Shown here: positions 44,340-52,263 of the stretch, piece by piece
Layout of the letters: every line of letters begins with the position of its first letter
Numbering within the stretch: position 1 is the stretch's first letter
Assembly (NCBI GenBank): GCA_020849275.1
Contig: JADLGO010000046.1
Span: 48,473-112,472, forward strand
Length of the DNA stretch: 64,000 bases
Reading direction: 5' to 3'
Source: Chthonomonadales bacterium
Lineage (GTDB): Bacteria > Armatimonadota > Chthonomonadetes > Chthonomonadales > CAJBBX01
Position numbers and translations under genes: made by a program
The notes under the pieces: model-generated
What the model was told of the DNA's origin: nothing
Seen by the model: the letters and a program-made list of their open reading frames with translations, nothing else
Databases searched by the model: none

Positions 44340-44972
44340 CTACGCTCGCGCCTCGTCCAGGGACTCGCGCCCCCGTTTGACGGTGGTGAGCGCCTTGCCG
44401 AGGACGCCCTCCAGGTTGGCGAGCAGGTCGCGCGCGTAGTCATCGGCGCCCTTCCGGATCTCGGAAGCCTCGACCTCCGCGTTGCGGACTATCTCGTGCG
44501 CCTGAGCGGTGGCCATCCGGTGCACCTCGCTCTGCTGCACCAGCTGCGCGGCCTGCGCGCGCGCCGTGGCCACCACCCGCTCGCCCTCGGCCCGGGCCTC
44601 GTCGAGGAGCCGCTCGGCGGCCATCCGGCCGCTCTCCACGCGTTCCGAAGCCACGTCCTCCGCCTGCTCGACGATGCGCTCGCTGTCGCGAGCCACCTTC
44701 GCGGCCTGCTTCATCTCGCGCGGAAGGTTGGCGCGAATCTTGAGCACCAGATAGTAGAACTGCTCCTGGTTGAAATTGAGCAGCGTGTTGAACGGAAGGT
44801 GCCTGGCGCGCTCAGGTAGTTCCTCGAGCTTGTCGAGCAGACCGAAGACGTCGACGCGCTCCACCTCGGCCGGCGCGTAGTTGCCCTTCACAGGGAGCGG
44901 ACGCGCGTGCCGGGCCGCACCGGAGTCGCCGTTAGGGGAGGCCGACCTTGTCTCGGAGGCGTTGTCTAACAC
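44340..44972 (-). CDS. Coiled-coil ATPase-like protein
   Basis: 210 residues. From about residue 85 to 200 it is an extended helix with heptad repeats (AKVARDSERIVEQAEDVASERV, ARAQAAQLVQQSEVHRMATAQAHEIVRNAEVEASEI). It resembles ATP-synthase b-subunit or DivIVA-like coiled coils and proteins simply annotated as ATPase at this spot beside coaD. Start GTG 44972 overlaps coaD by 41 nt; a downstream GTG near 44893 is possible. Role unknown. Confidence 0.65.
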   Translation of the reverse strand: MLDNASETRSASPNGDSGAARHARPLPVKGNYAPAEVERVDVFGLLDKLEELPERARHLPFNTLLNFNQEQFYYLVLKIRANLPREMKQAAKVARDSERIVEQAEDVASERVESGRMAAERLLDEARAEGERVVATARAQAAQLVQQSEVHRMATAQAHEIVRNAEVEASEIRKGADDYARDLLANLEGVLGKALTTVKRGRESLDEARA

Positions 44973-45426
44973 TGTCGGGTACCAACCCTTCCACAGGCCC
45001 GCCGAGGCGAGCGATCTGTTTGACGATGCTCGAGCTCAGGAATGAGTACTCCGTCGTCGTCATCACGAAGACGGTCTCCAGATCGGGGCGGAGGCGGCGG
45101 TTGGTATGCGCCATCTGGAGCTCGTACTCGAAATCGGAAACGGCTCGCAGGCCGCGTACGATGACGTGCGCTCCGCACTCGCCCGCATAGTCGACGAGCA
45201 GCCCGGCGAATGACCCCACCGATACCGTGCCCATCTGGGCGCAGACCTCGTGGAGCATCGCCACCCGCTCCTCGGGCGTGAAGAGCGCGCTCTTGTTGCT
45301 GCTGGCCGCAACCGCCACGTGCACCGTGGGGAACAGCTGCGCGGCCCGCTCGATGATGTCGAGGTGCCCGTTCGTCACCGGGTCGAACGTCCCCGGCACG
45401 ATTGCGTCGTATCTGGGCGGCAACAA
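44932..45426 (-). CDS. coaD: Phosphopantetheine adenylyltransferase
   Basis: 164 residues. The nucleotidyltransferase motif is PGTFDPVTNGHLDIIERAA, and the C-terminal EYSFLSSSIVKQIA corresponds to the ISSTxVK loop. It makes dephospho-CoA. With coaX in the same window, two CoA pathway steps are represented. It starts 31 nt after recG. Confidence 0.96.
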   Translation of the reverse strand: MLPPRYDAIVPGTFDPVTNGHLDIIERAAQLFPTVHVAVAASSNKSALFTPEERVAMLHEVCAQMGTVSVGSFAGLLVDYAGECGAHVIVRGLRAVSDFEYELQMAHTNRRLRPDLETVFVMTTTEYSFLSSSIVKQIARLGGPVEGLVPDSVRQRLRDKVGLP

Positions 45427-45457
45427 GTTCCTCAGCGCCGGGGCGGCTCGGCGGCCC

Positions 45458-47608
45458 CTAGCTCACGTGCACCAGATCGTAGCGCGCCGCGCTGGCGTCG
45501 ACCGCCTCCCGCAGCGAGCGGTGTTCGGCGCGCTCCAGCCCGGGGTCCTGCGCGGCGATGCGACGCGCCACCTGCCGGGCCTCCTCCATCAGATCCATGT
45601 CGCGGAGCAGGTCCGCGACATGCAGTTCGGGCAGCCCGCTCTGGCGCGTGCCGGCGAAGTCGCCGGGCCCACGAAGCCGCAGGTCCTCCTCCGCGATGCG
45701 GAAGCCGTCCTGCGTGGCCACCATCGCCTCCATGCGGGCGCGCCCGTCCTCGGTCTTCGGGTCGGCCAGCAGCACGCAGTACGAGGCGTGCGCGCCGCGC
45801 CCCACCCGACCACGGAGCTGGTGAAGCTGCGCCAGCCCGAAGCGGTCCGCGTCCTCCACCACAATGCAGACCGCGTTGGGCACGTCGATTCCCACCTCAA
45901 TGACGGTGGTGGCGACCAGCACATCCGTCTCGCGGGCCTTGAACCGCACCATCGCGGCATCGCGCTCGGCCGGCTTCATCTGCCCGTGCAGCAGGCCGAC
46001 ACGATAGCCGGCGAGGTAGCGCTCCTGGATGTCGGCCGCAAGGCGAGTCGCCGCGGCGGCCTGCAGGTTCTCGGACTCCTCGACGAGCGGACAGACCACG
46101 TAGGCCTGCCGGCCGGACGCCAGCAGCCGGGCGACCCCCGCGTACACCGACGGCGCGCTCGATCGCGGCTTCCAGTGCGTCCGAATCGGCTGACGGCCCG
46201 GCGGCAGCTCATCCAGAATCGAGGTATCCAGGTCACCGTAGAGCGTCAGCGTGAGCGTGCGCGGGATCGGCGTCGCCGTCATCACCAGGACATGCGGCGC
46301 GGCGCCTTTGCGCCGGAGCGCCTGCCGCTGCAGCACCCCGAAGCGGTGCTGCTCATCGATCACGACGAGCGCGAGCCGCTCGAACGCCACGTCATCCTGG
46401 ATCAGCGCGTGGGTGCCCACCACGAGCCGCGCCGCGCCGCTCACCAGCCGCTCACGGGCTCCCGCCCGCTCCCCGGCGCTCGCGCGCCCGGTGGCGAGCT
46501 CCACCCGGATTCCCGCCGGCTCCAGCATGTGCCTCAGCACGATCGCGTGCTGCTGCGCCAGGATCTCCGTCGGCGCCATCAGCGCGGCCTGGTACCCGCC
46601 CCGCACCGCCATCAGCATCGCGGCGAGCGCCACCACCGTCTTGCCGGAGCCGACATCGCCCTGTACCATGCGGTTCATGGGGTAGGCGCGGCGCACATCG
46701 CCCGCGATCTCACCGATCACGCGCCGTTGCGCCCCGGTCAGGGCGAAGGGAACCAGTGCGGCGATCTCGCGCTCCGCGCAGGCGGCGTCGACGGCCAGAG
46801 GGTGCGCGCCCGCCCCGTGCGCGCGGGCCGCGCGTCGCCGCGCAATGCCCGTCTGCAGCACCAGCAACTCGCCAAAGGCCAGCGTGCGCCGCGCGAGAGC
46901 CAGCGCCTCCGCGCTCGCCGGGAAGTGCGTCTCCCGGAGCGCGTCTCTCCCGTCCGCCAGGCCCAGCGCGGAGCGGGCATCGAGCGGCACCGGGTCCGGC
47001 ACCACGGTCAGATGCGTATGCAGCGCCACGTCAACCATGCGACGCCAGCGCCTCTGGGCGATCCCCTCCGTTGTCGCATACACCGGCACGATGCGGTCTA
47101 CCGAGAGCGCATCGTCGCCGCCGGCCACCTCCCACTCGGCGCGGTCCAACTCCACCGGGCCGAAACCGGCGTCGCGCGCCAGGGCATACACCACGATCTC
47201 CGCGCCGGAGCGGTGAAGTTCCTGGAACTGGCGATAGAGGTACGGCCGCTGGAAAAGCACGATCTGGGCAACGGCGGTCCCGTCGTCCACGAGAACGCGC
47301 GTGATGGTCAGACCGCGCCGCGCCGCCGACTGCCGGGCCACGGCAGCAACCTTGCCGTGAACCGTCGCCCACTCGCCGGGCCGCAGTTCGGCGATGGCGC
47401 GGAAGCGCGTGCGGTCCTCGTAGCGCCGCGGAACGTGCCAGAGCAGATCGCCGACCGTGGCGACGCCGACCTTGCCGAGCAGCCGCGCAACCTGCGGACC
47501 GACGCCTCGCACGTACTGGACGTCATCGGCCAGGGACAGCAGACGGGGCGACCCGGGATCGGCGTTACGCGAGGCTCCGGAACCCGAGCCCGCGGGGGTG
47601 GCCGGCAT
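45458..47608 (-). CDS. recG: ATP-dependent DNA helicase RecG
   Basis: 716 residues. An N-terminal wedge (OB fold, about 50-180) precedes the helicase: Walker A QGDVGSGKTVVALAAML, the DEQH box IDEQHRFGVLQRQAL, motif III TATPIPRTL and motif VI QLRGRVGRGAHASYC. It remodels stalled replication forks and Holliday junctions. ATG 47608 follows GGAGGGAAC closely; an in-frame GTG 15 nt upstream has no ribosome site. First gene of the long minus-strand run. Confidence 0.96.
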   Translation of the reverse strand: MPATPAGSGSGASRNADPGSPRLLSLADDVQYVRGVGPQVARLLGKVGVATVGDLLWHVPRRYEDRTRFRAIAELRPGEWATVHGKVAAVARQSAARRGLTITRVLVDDGTAVAQIVLFQRPYLYRQFQELHRSGAEIVVYALARDAGFGPVELDRAEWEVAGGDDALSVDRIVPVYATTEGIAQRRWRRMVDVALHTHLTVVPDPVPLDARSALGLADGRDALRETHFPASAEALALARRTLAFGELLVLQTGIARRRAARAHGAGAHPLAVDAACAEREIAALVPFALTGAQRRVIGEIAGDVRRAYPMNRMVQGDVGSGKTVVALAAMLMAVRGGYQAALMAPTEILAQQHAIVLRHMLEPAGIRVELATGRASAGERAGARERLVSGAARLVVGTHALIQDDVAFERLALVVIDEQHRFGVLQRQALRRKGAAPHVLVMTATPIPRTLTLTLYGDLDTSILDELPPGRQPIRTHWKPRSSAPSVYAGVARLLASGRQAYVVCPLVEESENLQAAAATRLAADIQERYLAGYRVGLLHGQMKPAERDAAMVRFKARETDVLVATTVIEVGIDVPNAVCIVVEDADRFGLAQLHQLRGRVGRGAHASYCVLLADPKTEDGRARMEAMVATQDGFRIAEEDLRLRGPGDFAGTRQSGLPELHVADLLRDMDLMEEARQVARRIAAQDPGLERAEHRSLREAVDASAARYDLVHVS

Positions 47609-47642
47609 GTTCCCTCCGGGCACGCGACAGGTTCGACGCGGT

Positions 47643-47672
47643 AGTATAACAAAGCTCGGAATCGGTTGTCAA
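47643..47672 (-). promoter_or_regulatory. Strong sigma-70 promoter of the recG-coaD-fab-rnc run
   Basis: On the minus strand a perfect TTGACA (47672-47667) and TATACT (47648-47643) are 18 nt apart. The start should be near 47636, about 28 nt before recG. Confidence 0.85.
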
Positions 47673-47798
47673 CGTGCGGCGGCGGGCTGGAGGCGCCGCC
47701 GGACCGGGCCGGGGGCGCTCGCGCCCACCGATCGGCACGCTCTCACCCTGCTTCGCGCGAGGGGCGACGCGCCGCGGCGGCGGCGCCCCGCGCCGGGA

Positions 47799-48764
47799 TC
47801 AGCCGGCGGCTCGCGCCGACGCGTAGACCTCCGCAACGACCTCGTTGGCGCGCAGGCCGTCGCGGCCGGTCACGGCAAGCGGCCTGGTGCCGCGCACCGC
47901 CTCGGCGAAGTGTTCGACCTCCGCCTGGAAGCGGTCGACACCCTCCACCACGCGCGTCTGCGCGAAGGCCATATCGGCGGTCCGGTAGGTGAGCTCGCCG
48001 CTGTCGTAGTCCACGATGCACGAGCCCGCGGTCCCGTAGATCTCCACCACGTTGCGGCCTCCCGGCGTGGCCCAACTCGACTCGATCACGCCGATCGCGC
48101 CGTCCTCGGACTGGAGGACGAAGGCCGCGCTGTCGTCGACGCGAAGCCCCGGCAGGAAAGTGCCGACCCGTCCCGTGGCCCCGCGAACCTCGCCAACCAG
48201 GAAGCGGAAGAGGTCCACCGAATGGATCGCGGTGTCAAGGAGCGAGCCGCCGCCCGCCACCTCGGGGTCCGAAAACCAGCGGTCCTCGATGCCGGCGAAG
48301 TGGCCGCTGAAGCGGTTGCGGAACATGATGACACGCCCCAGGTCGCCAGCCGCGATCAACTCGCGGGCAAAGACGATGGGCGGATGGAACCGATGGCAGA
48401 AGGCGGTCATCAGCAGGCGCTCGCGCCGCGCCGCTTCGTCCACGATGGTCCGCGCCTCCTCCGGCGTACGCGCGAGCGGCTTCTCGCACAGCACGTGGGC
48501 GCCGGCGGCGAGGGCGGCGCTTGCCACGGCGGCGTGCTCGTTCGGCGGCGTACAGATGTCGACGATGTCGAACCCACCCCCGGCCAGCATGGCCGCGCGA
48601 TCCTCGAACGCGGCCGCTCCGTACTTGCCGGCCGCATCGGCCGCCGCGCTCCCGTTGAGGTCGCACACGGCGGAGAGGCGCGCCCCGGGCACGTTCGCCC
48701 AGCGCGCCATGTGCACCGAACCGATGCCCCCACACCCGACGACCGCGACCTTCAACTCGGACAT
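47799..48764 (-). CDS. Gfo/Idh/MocA-family oxidoreductase
   Basis: 321 residues. N-terminal Rossmann fold with VAVVGCGGIGSVHMARW, VDICTPPNEHAAVASAAL and the EKPLA motif carrying the catalytic lysine; the C-terminal domain has GGGSLLDTAIHSVDLFRFLVG. It probably oxidises a sugar or inositol derivative with NAD(P). It follows the Doc-like gene by 6 nt in a two-gene operon. Confidence 0.88.
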   Translation of the reverse strand: MSELKVAVVGCGGIGSVHMARWANVPGARLSAVCDLNGSAAADAAGKYGAAAFEDRAAMLAGGGFDIVDICTPPNEHAAVASAALAAGAHVLCEKPLARTPEEARTIVDEAARRERLLMTAFCHRFHPPIVFARELIAAGDLGRVIMFRNRFSGHFAGIEDRWFSDPEVAGGGSLLDTAIHSVDLFRFLVGEVRGATGRVGTFLPGLRVDDSAAFVLQSEDGAIGVIESSWATPGGRNVVEIYGTAGSCIVDYDSGELTYRTADMAFAQTRVVEGVDRFQAEVEHFAEAVRGTRPLAVTGRDGLRANEVVAEVYASARAAG

Positions 48765-48770
48765 GTTCGC

Positions 48771-49217
48771 TCAGTCCCCCTCGGAAAGGCGCGCGATCGC
48801 GCCAGAGAACTCCATGATGATGCGGCCGACCAGTTGCCGAAGGTCGGCCCCCGGCGATAGGGGAGCGCCCGTTGCCGCGGACAGGCGGTCGATCGCGACG
48901 CGTGCGTCCATCTCGCCGGATTCCACCGCGCGAACGAGGACGGTTGCCTGCTCGTCGTTCGCGGCGACCGCGTGGCCGTTGGCGATCAGAAACGTGGCGA
49001 CGCAGACGAAGGCGGTGCGTGCGTTGCCAGACGCGAAGGGTCTCTCGCGCAGCGCGGTGGCCAGGAGCTCGGCTGCCTGCGCGGGAACGTTCCGGCTGTC
49101 CCCGTAACCGTACTGGGCGGCCATGACCGCCTCAAGGCTCCGGTAGTCGAACGGCGACGTGGTGCCTGTCAGCGTCGTGTTAAGCCAGACCAGGTCGTGC
49201 ACCGACAGGTATTGCAT
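48771..49217 (-). CDS. Doc/Fic-like protein lacking the Fic histidine
   Basis: 148 residues. The N-terminus (MQYLSVHDLVWLNTTLTG) and the helix LRERPFASGNARTAFVCVATFLIANG match the Doc family, where HPFxDGNKRTA is the nucleotide-transfer motif. Here His is Arg, Asp is Ser and Lys is Ala, so phosphotransfer or AMPylation by the usual mechanism is unlikely. No Phd-like antitoxin is adjacent. GGGGGAG precedes ATG 49217; a GTG 6 nt upstream is an alternative. Confidence 0.65.
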   Translation of the reverse strand: MQYLSVHDLVWLNTTLTGTTSPFDYRSLEAVMAAQYGYGDSRNVPAQAAELLATALRERPFASGNARTAFVCVATFLIANGHAVAANDEQATVLVRAVESGEMDARVAIDRLSAATGAPLSPGADLRQLVGRIIMEFSGAIARLSEGD

Positions 49218-49293
49218 GCTCACCCACTCCCCCGCTGCCGCAGCGCTCCACGTCGCGCGGCCCGGCGGCCGGCCGGTCTCTGCCGACCGCCGG

Positions 49294-49323
49294 ATAGTAC
49301 CTTACCGCTCCGACGGGAGTCAA
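49294..49323 (-). promoter_or_regulatory. Sigma-70-type promoter of the Doc-like operon
   Basis: On the minus strand TTGACT (49323-49318) and TACTAT (49299-49294) are 18 nt apart, about 75 nt upstream of the Doc-like start. Confidence 0.7.
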
Positions 49324-49672
49324 CGCGGCCCGCGGCCCGGCCGGGCCATCGCCGGGATGCCCGGGGCCGTTCCGCCGGGCATCCCGGGCTCGGTCGGGAA
49401 CGCGATGGCAAGGCAACACGGAGACGGTGGAACCTGGGGCGAGCGCGTAGCGTCCTTGTTGAGCGGCCATCGGGGCGAGGGTTGGCTTCGCGGCGCGGCG
49501 CCCCGGACGACCACCAGGAACTTTCCGATGCGCCGGTGCCCGTAACCCTAATGTTACGGGGCCGGAATGCCCAGTATGTTTCCGTGGATCCGGTGCGTCA
49601 GCGAGCGAACTCGGTCCCTTGCCACGGCCCCGCGCGCCGCGAATGCTGGTACCAACGAGGGCACCGCACGGC

Positions 49673-49701
49673 TTGACTTCCGGGGCGCCGGTTGGTAGAA
49701 T
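49673..49701 (+). promoter_or_regulatory. Sigma-70-type promoter of the structured leader
   Basis: TTGACT (49673-49678) and TAGAAT (49696-49701) are 17 nt apart. Transcription should begin near 49708, leaving about 300 nt before the 79-residue gene at 50007. Confidence 0.75.
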
Positions 49702-49707
49702 CGGCCA

Positions 49708-50006
49708 TCCAGATTGCGCGAGGTCCCGGCGGGCAGCGCGGCGGACAGAGCGCGCCGCGTACGACGACACACCGGTCCACGGGAGGCACTCCGCCCGTGA
49801 GCGATGTGTGCTCCCCCGGGCGCTCAGAGTTCAACGCGCACGGCGTGCGCTCTGATGGAGGATCCGCTTGCGGGGCGCCCCGGAGAGCGCCGCTGGTTGA
49901 GGGCGCGCCCCGCGCGACGCAAGCAGGCCACTGCACAGCTTCCCCACAGCATCGAGGTCTGTCATTCGGTGACAGGACTTCCCACGACGGTTAGGAGACG
50001 ACAGCG
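49708..50006 (+). ncRNA. Candidate structured RNA or 5' leader
   Basis: Downstream of a good promoter lie perfect stems: 49737-49743 with 49753-49759 (7 bp), 49778-49783 with 49794-49799 (6 bp), 49824-49829 with 49850-49855 enclosing 49837-49841 with 49845-49849, 49866-49872 with 49918-49924 enclosing GGGCGC (49873-49878) with GCGCCC (49905-49910), and 49959-49964 with 49970-49975 (loop TTCGG). GC-rich DNA forms chance hairpins, so covariation would be needed. Not recognisable as 6S RNA, tmRNA, SRP RNA or RNase P RNA. Confidence 0.4.
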
Positions 50007-50246
50007 ATGCGGAAGCAACCCGAGCGAGACGGTTTCGTCGACGAGCTGTACCTGGCGGGCGAGCGTGCGCCGACCGGTACCTACAAGCAGATCGGGAGCA
50101 GCCGGGAGGTCCGCCTGGACAGCGACGACTTCCTGCCCGCGAGCCTGGACGGGCGCGTTGCATGCTACGTGCGAGTCGCCAACACCTGGAGCCAGATGCA
50201 GGCCAGGGAGGCCCCCCCGCCGGGGGTTCTGGCCGTCAAGGTCTGA
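50007..50246 (+). CDS. Small hypothetical protein
   Basis: 79 residues of no known family. TGTYKQIGSSREVRLDSDDFLPASLDGRVACYVRV looks like a compact beta-rich domain, shown as TYKQIGSSREVRL and FLPASLDGRVACYVRV. It is not membrane-bound and has one cysteine. AGGAG 11 nt upstream of ATG 50007 and a strong upstream promoter support a real gene. A 19-bp palindrome ends 25-60 nt after its stop. Confidence 0.65.
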   Translation: MRKQPERDGFVDELYLAGERAPTGTYKQIGSSREVRLDSDDFLPASLDGRVACYVRVANTWSQMQAREAPPPGVLAVKV

Positions 50247-50270
50247 GCAACGGACCCACTTCCCTGACGA

Positions 50271-50308
50271 GCGACGAGACCGACGCGGGCCCGCGTCGGT
50301 CTCGTCGC
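50271..50308 (+). terminator. 38-nt perfect palindrome after the small protein gene
   Basis: Arms 50271-50289 and 50290-50308 are perfect inverted repeats of 19 bp meeting at GGGCCC. As RNA it would be a strong hairpin and probably ends the small gene's transcript before the ferredoxin; no uridine run follows. Confidence 0.6.
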
Positions 50309-50328
50309 CACTTGCGCCTCCCCCGCCG

Positions 50329-50742
50329 ATGATGCCAGTCTCCGCCGCGCCGCGCGTTACCTTCCTGCCGAACGAGCGGACCGTGACCGCCGCGAAGGGC
50401 GACACGCTCCTGGACGCCGCGCTCGACAGCGGCCTCGCCATGCCCCACGACTGCGGCGGCAACTGCTCCTGCACATCATGCCACGTGCAGGTGATCCGCG
50501 GCGCCGAGTGGCTCTCTCCCATGCAGGAGCCGGAGGAGGATCGGCTCGCGACGTCGCCGGCGCGCGGGCCGGGATCGAGGCTCGCGTGCCAGGCTCTGCT
50601 CATCGGCGGAGACGTCACCGCGCGGATCCTGGGCGACCGTGACCCGTGGAGCGCGGCGGCTGAGCGGTTCCTGGCAGCGGATCTGGCCGACGAGGGCCCG
50701 TCGGGTGTCACCGAAAGACGCCACGAGCCGTCGGACATATAG
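50329..50742 (+). CDS. 2Fe-2S ferredoxin
   Basis: 137 residues. The cluster ligands are in HDCGGNCSCTSCHVQVIRG plus the distal RLACQA, the C-x5-C-x2-C...C pattern of plant- or adrenodoxin-type ferredoxins. The rest of the fold (VTFLPNERTVTAAKGDTLLDAALDSGL) fits. It extends at the C-terminus by about 30 charged residues. A second ATG at 50332 is possible and the ribosome site is weak. It lies between the small gene and the export operon; its redox partner is unknown. Confidence 0.85.
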   Translation: MMPVSAAPRVTFLPNERTVTAAKGDTLLDAALDSGLAMPHDCGGNCSCTSCHVQVIRGAEWLSPMQEPEEDRLATSPARGPGSRLACQALLIGGDVTARILGDRDPWSAAAERFLAADLADEGPSGVTERRHEPSDI

Positions 50743-50874
50743 AGGATCGGCAGAGCGCGTGCCAGCGGCGACGACACCCCGATCGCCGCCGGGCGCCGTC
50801 TGCCGGGCCTTGCCCGCGAATCCGCGCCGCGAGCGCCGTGTCGCCAATCGCTAGAGGAGGACTCCGCCACGGAT

Positions 50875-52263
50875 ATGCTCTCGCCACTGCACCGCTGCCG
50901 CTTGCCAGGCCGCGCGCTCGCCGCGTGGTCGATCACGCTGGCCCTCGCTCTCGCCCCGCCTCCGACTGCGCTGGGCGCCGAGAAGCGCGCGCCATTGGCC
51001 GTGCTGGGCGCCGACCGGCAGCCGATGGACCTGACGCAGCCGCTCACGCTCGAGCGGGCCATCGCCATCGCCCTGGCCAACCAGCCGCAGCTCGCGATCG
51101 CGCAGAGCCAGATCCAGGCGTCGCAGGCGCGCGTTCGCCAGGCGATGTCCAGCTACTACCCACAGATCGCCCCGCTCTACGAGTACACCAACCAGAAGAC
51201 GGCTTTCGGAGGCTCTTCGGCGCACGTCGAGCAGGGAATCACGCAGATCGGGCTCCGACAGCTCATCTACGACACCGGCAAGCGCGAGGTCAACGTCGCC
51301 GCCAGCCGGTCCAATGCCCGGGCCGCCGGCTTCAATCTGGCCGACACGCGGCAGAGCGTGATCCTGAACGTCGCAGCGAGCTACTACGAGATGCTCCGGC
51401 GGCGCGACCTGGTGCGCGTGAGCGAGGCCAGCGTGGAGCGCGCCAGAACGACGCTCGAGGCGACGCGCGCATTCGTGCAGGAGGGCACGGTGCGTCGCAT
51501 CGACATCCTGCAGGCCCAGGCCGACTACGACAACGTCGTGGTGCAGCTCAGCCAGGCGCGCAACGACGCCCAGCTCGCGCAGCTCACGCTCAAGAACGCC
51601 ATGGGCATCGTGAGCCCCGTCGTGGTCAGCGCACCCGAGGCGGCCCTGCCCAGGCCCGCGCCGGAACCGGACAAGGCCACCGCGCAGCAGCTCGTCGAGA
51701 GCGCGCTCGCAAATCGCATGGACCTCCAGCGGGAGCGCGAGTCCATCGAGGCGACGCGGCAGTCGGTGAAGCTCGCCAGGATCAACGCCGGCCTCCAGGT
51801 GCAGGCGGACGTGACCGAGGGCTATCGCGTGGACCCGGACCCCGGCGAGAACCGCACCTTCGTCACGTCGTTCACCTACCCGCTCTTCGACGCCGGGCTG
51901 ACGCGATCGCGAGTGCACGAGGCGCAGGCGTCGCTCGAGCAGGCGCGGCAGCAGCAAGAGCTCACTCGGCAGGACATCCTCCTCGCCGTCCAGCAAGCCT
52001 ACCTGCAGCGCGAGGAGGCCCGGCAGCGCGTGAGCGCCACGGAATCCGCGCTCACGGCCGCGCAGGCCAACTACACGGCCGCCAGCGAAGGGTATCGCGA
52101 GGGCGCCGGGACGATCATCGACGTGATCACCGCGCAGACTCAGCTCGTCACCGCGGAAACGAACGCGGTGCAGGCGGTGTATGACTACTACTCCGCCGAC
52201 GCGCGCCTGCGTCGGGCCGTGGGCGACAACGATCCCTACGCCCAGGGAGGTGCCAGAACGTGA
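50875..52263 (+). CDS. TolC-family outer-membrane channel
   Basis: 462 residues with a signal peptide (SITLALALAPPPTALGA). The repeated outer-membrane efflux protein motif is present twice: LTLERAIAIALANQPQLAIAQSQIQASQARVRQA and the second half with NRMDLQRERESIEATRQSVKLAR. Long helices fit a trimeric alpha-barrel. It ends in GTGA overlapping the adaptor gene. It opens a MacAB-TolC-type export operon. Confidence 0.9.
   Translation: MLSPLHRCRLPGRALAAWSITLALALAPPPTALGAEKRAPLAVLGADRQPMDLTQPLTLERAIAIALANQPQLAIAQSQIQASQARVRQAMSSYYPQIAPLYEYTNQKTAFGGSSAHVEQGITQIGLRQLIYDTGKREVNVAASRSNARAAGFNLADTRQSVILNVAASYYEMLRRRDLVRVSEASVERARTTLEATRAFVQEGTVRRIDILQAQADYDNVVVQLSQARNDAQLAQLTLKNAMGIVSPVVVSAPEAALPRPAPEPDKATAQQLVESALANRMDLQRERESIEATRQSVKLARINAGLQVQADVTEGYRVDPDPGENRTFVTSFTYPLFDAGLTRSRVHEAQASLEQARQQQELTRQDILLAVQQAYLQREEARQRVSATESALTAAQANYTAASEGYREGAGTIIDVITAQTQLVTAETNAVQAVYDYYSADARLRRAVGDNDPYAQGGART

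Larger units (their letters stand above)
49218..50006. other. 0.8-kb non-coding region with opposed promoters and many hairpins
   Basis: No supported gene. It holds the minus-strand promoter of the Doc-like operon, a 13-bp hairpin (49352-49364 with 49375-49387), an 8-bp hairpin (49539-49546 with 49553-49560), a plus-strand promoter at 49673-49701 and a structured leader (49708-50006). The stretch 49400-49530 shows nothing recognisable. Confidence 0.5.

Noticed and set aside
45227..47644. Long open frame on the plus strand (805 codons) opposite recG and coaD
   Set aside because: Antisense shadow of recG, which has all helicase motifs.
48771..49217. Type II toxin-antitoxin pair (Phd-Doc)
   Set aside because: The catalytic motif is altered and no antitoxin reading frame lies next to it.
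49159..49545. Plus-strand open frame in the 49-kb intergenic region
   Set aside because: No ribosome site, no domain and it overlaps the Doc-like gene and its promoter on the other strand.
49673..50006. Identification of the structured leader as 6S RNA, RNase P RNA, SRP RNA or tmRNA
   Set aside because: The diagnostic conserved sequences of these RNAs were not found on either strand.
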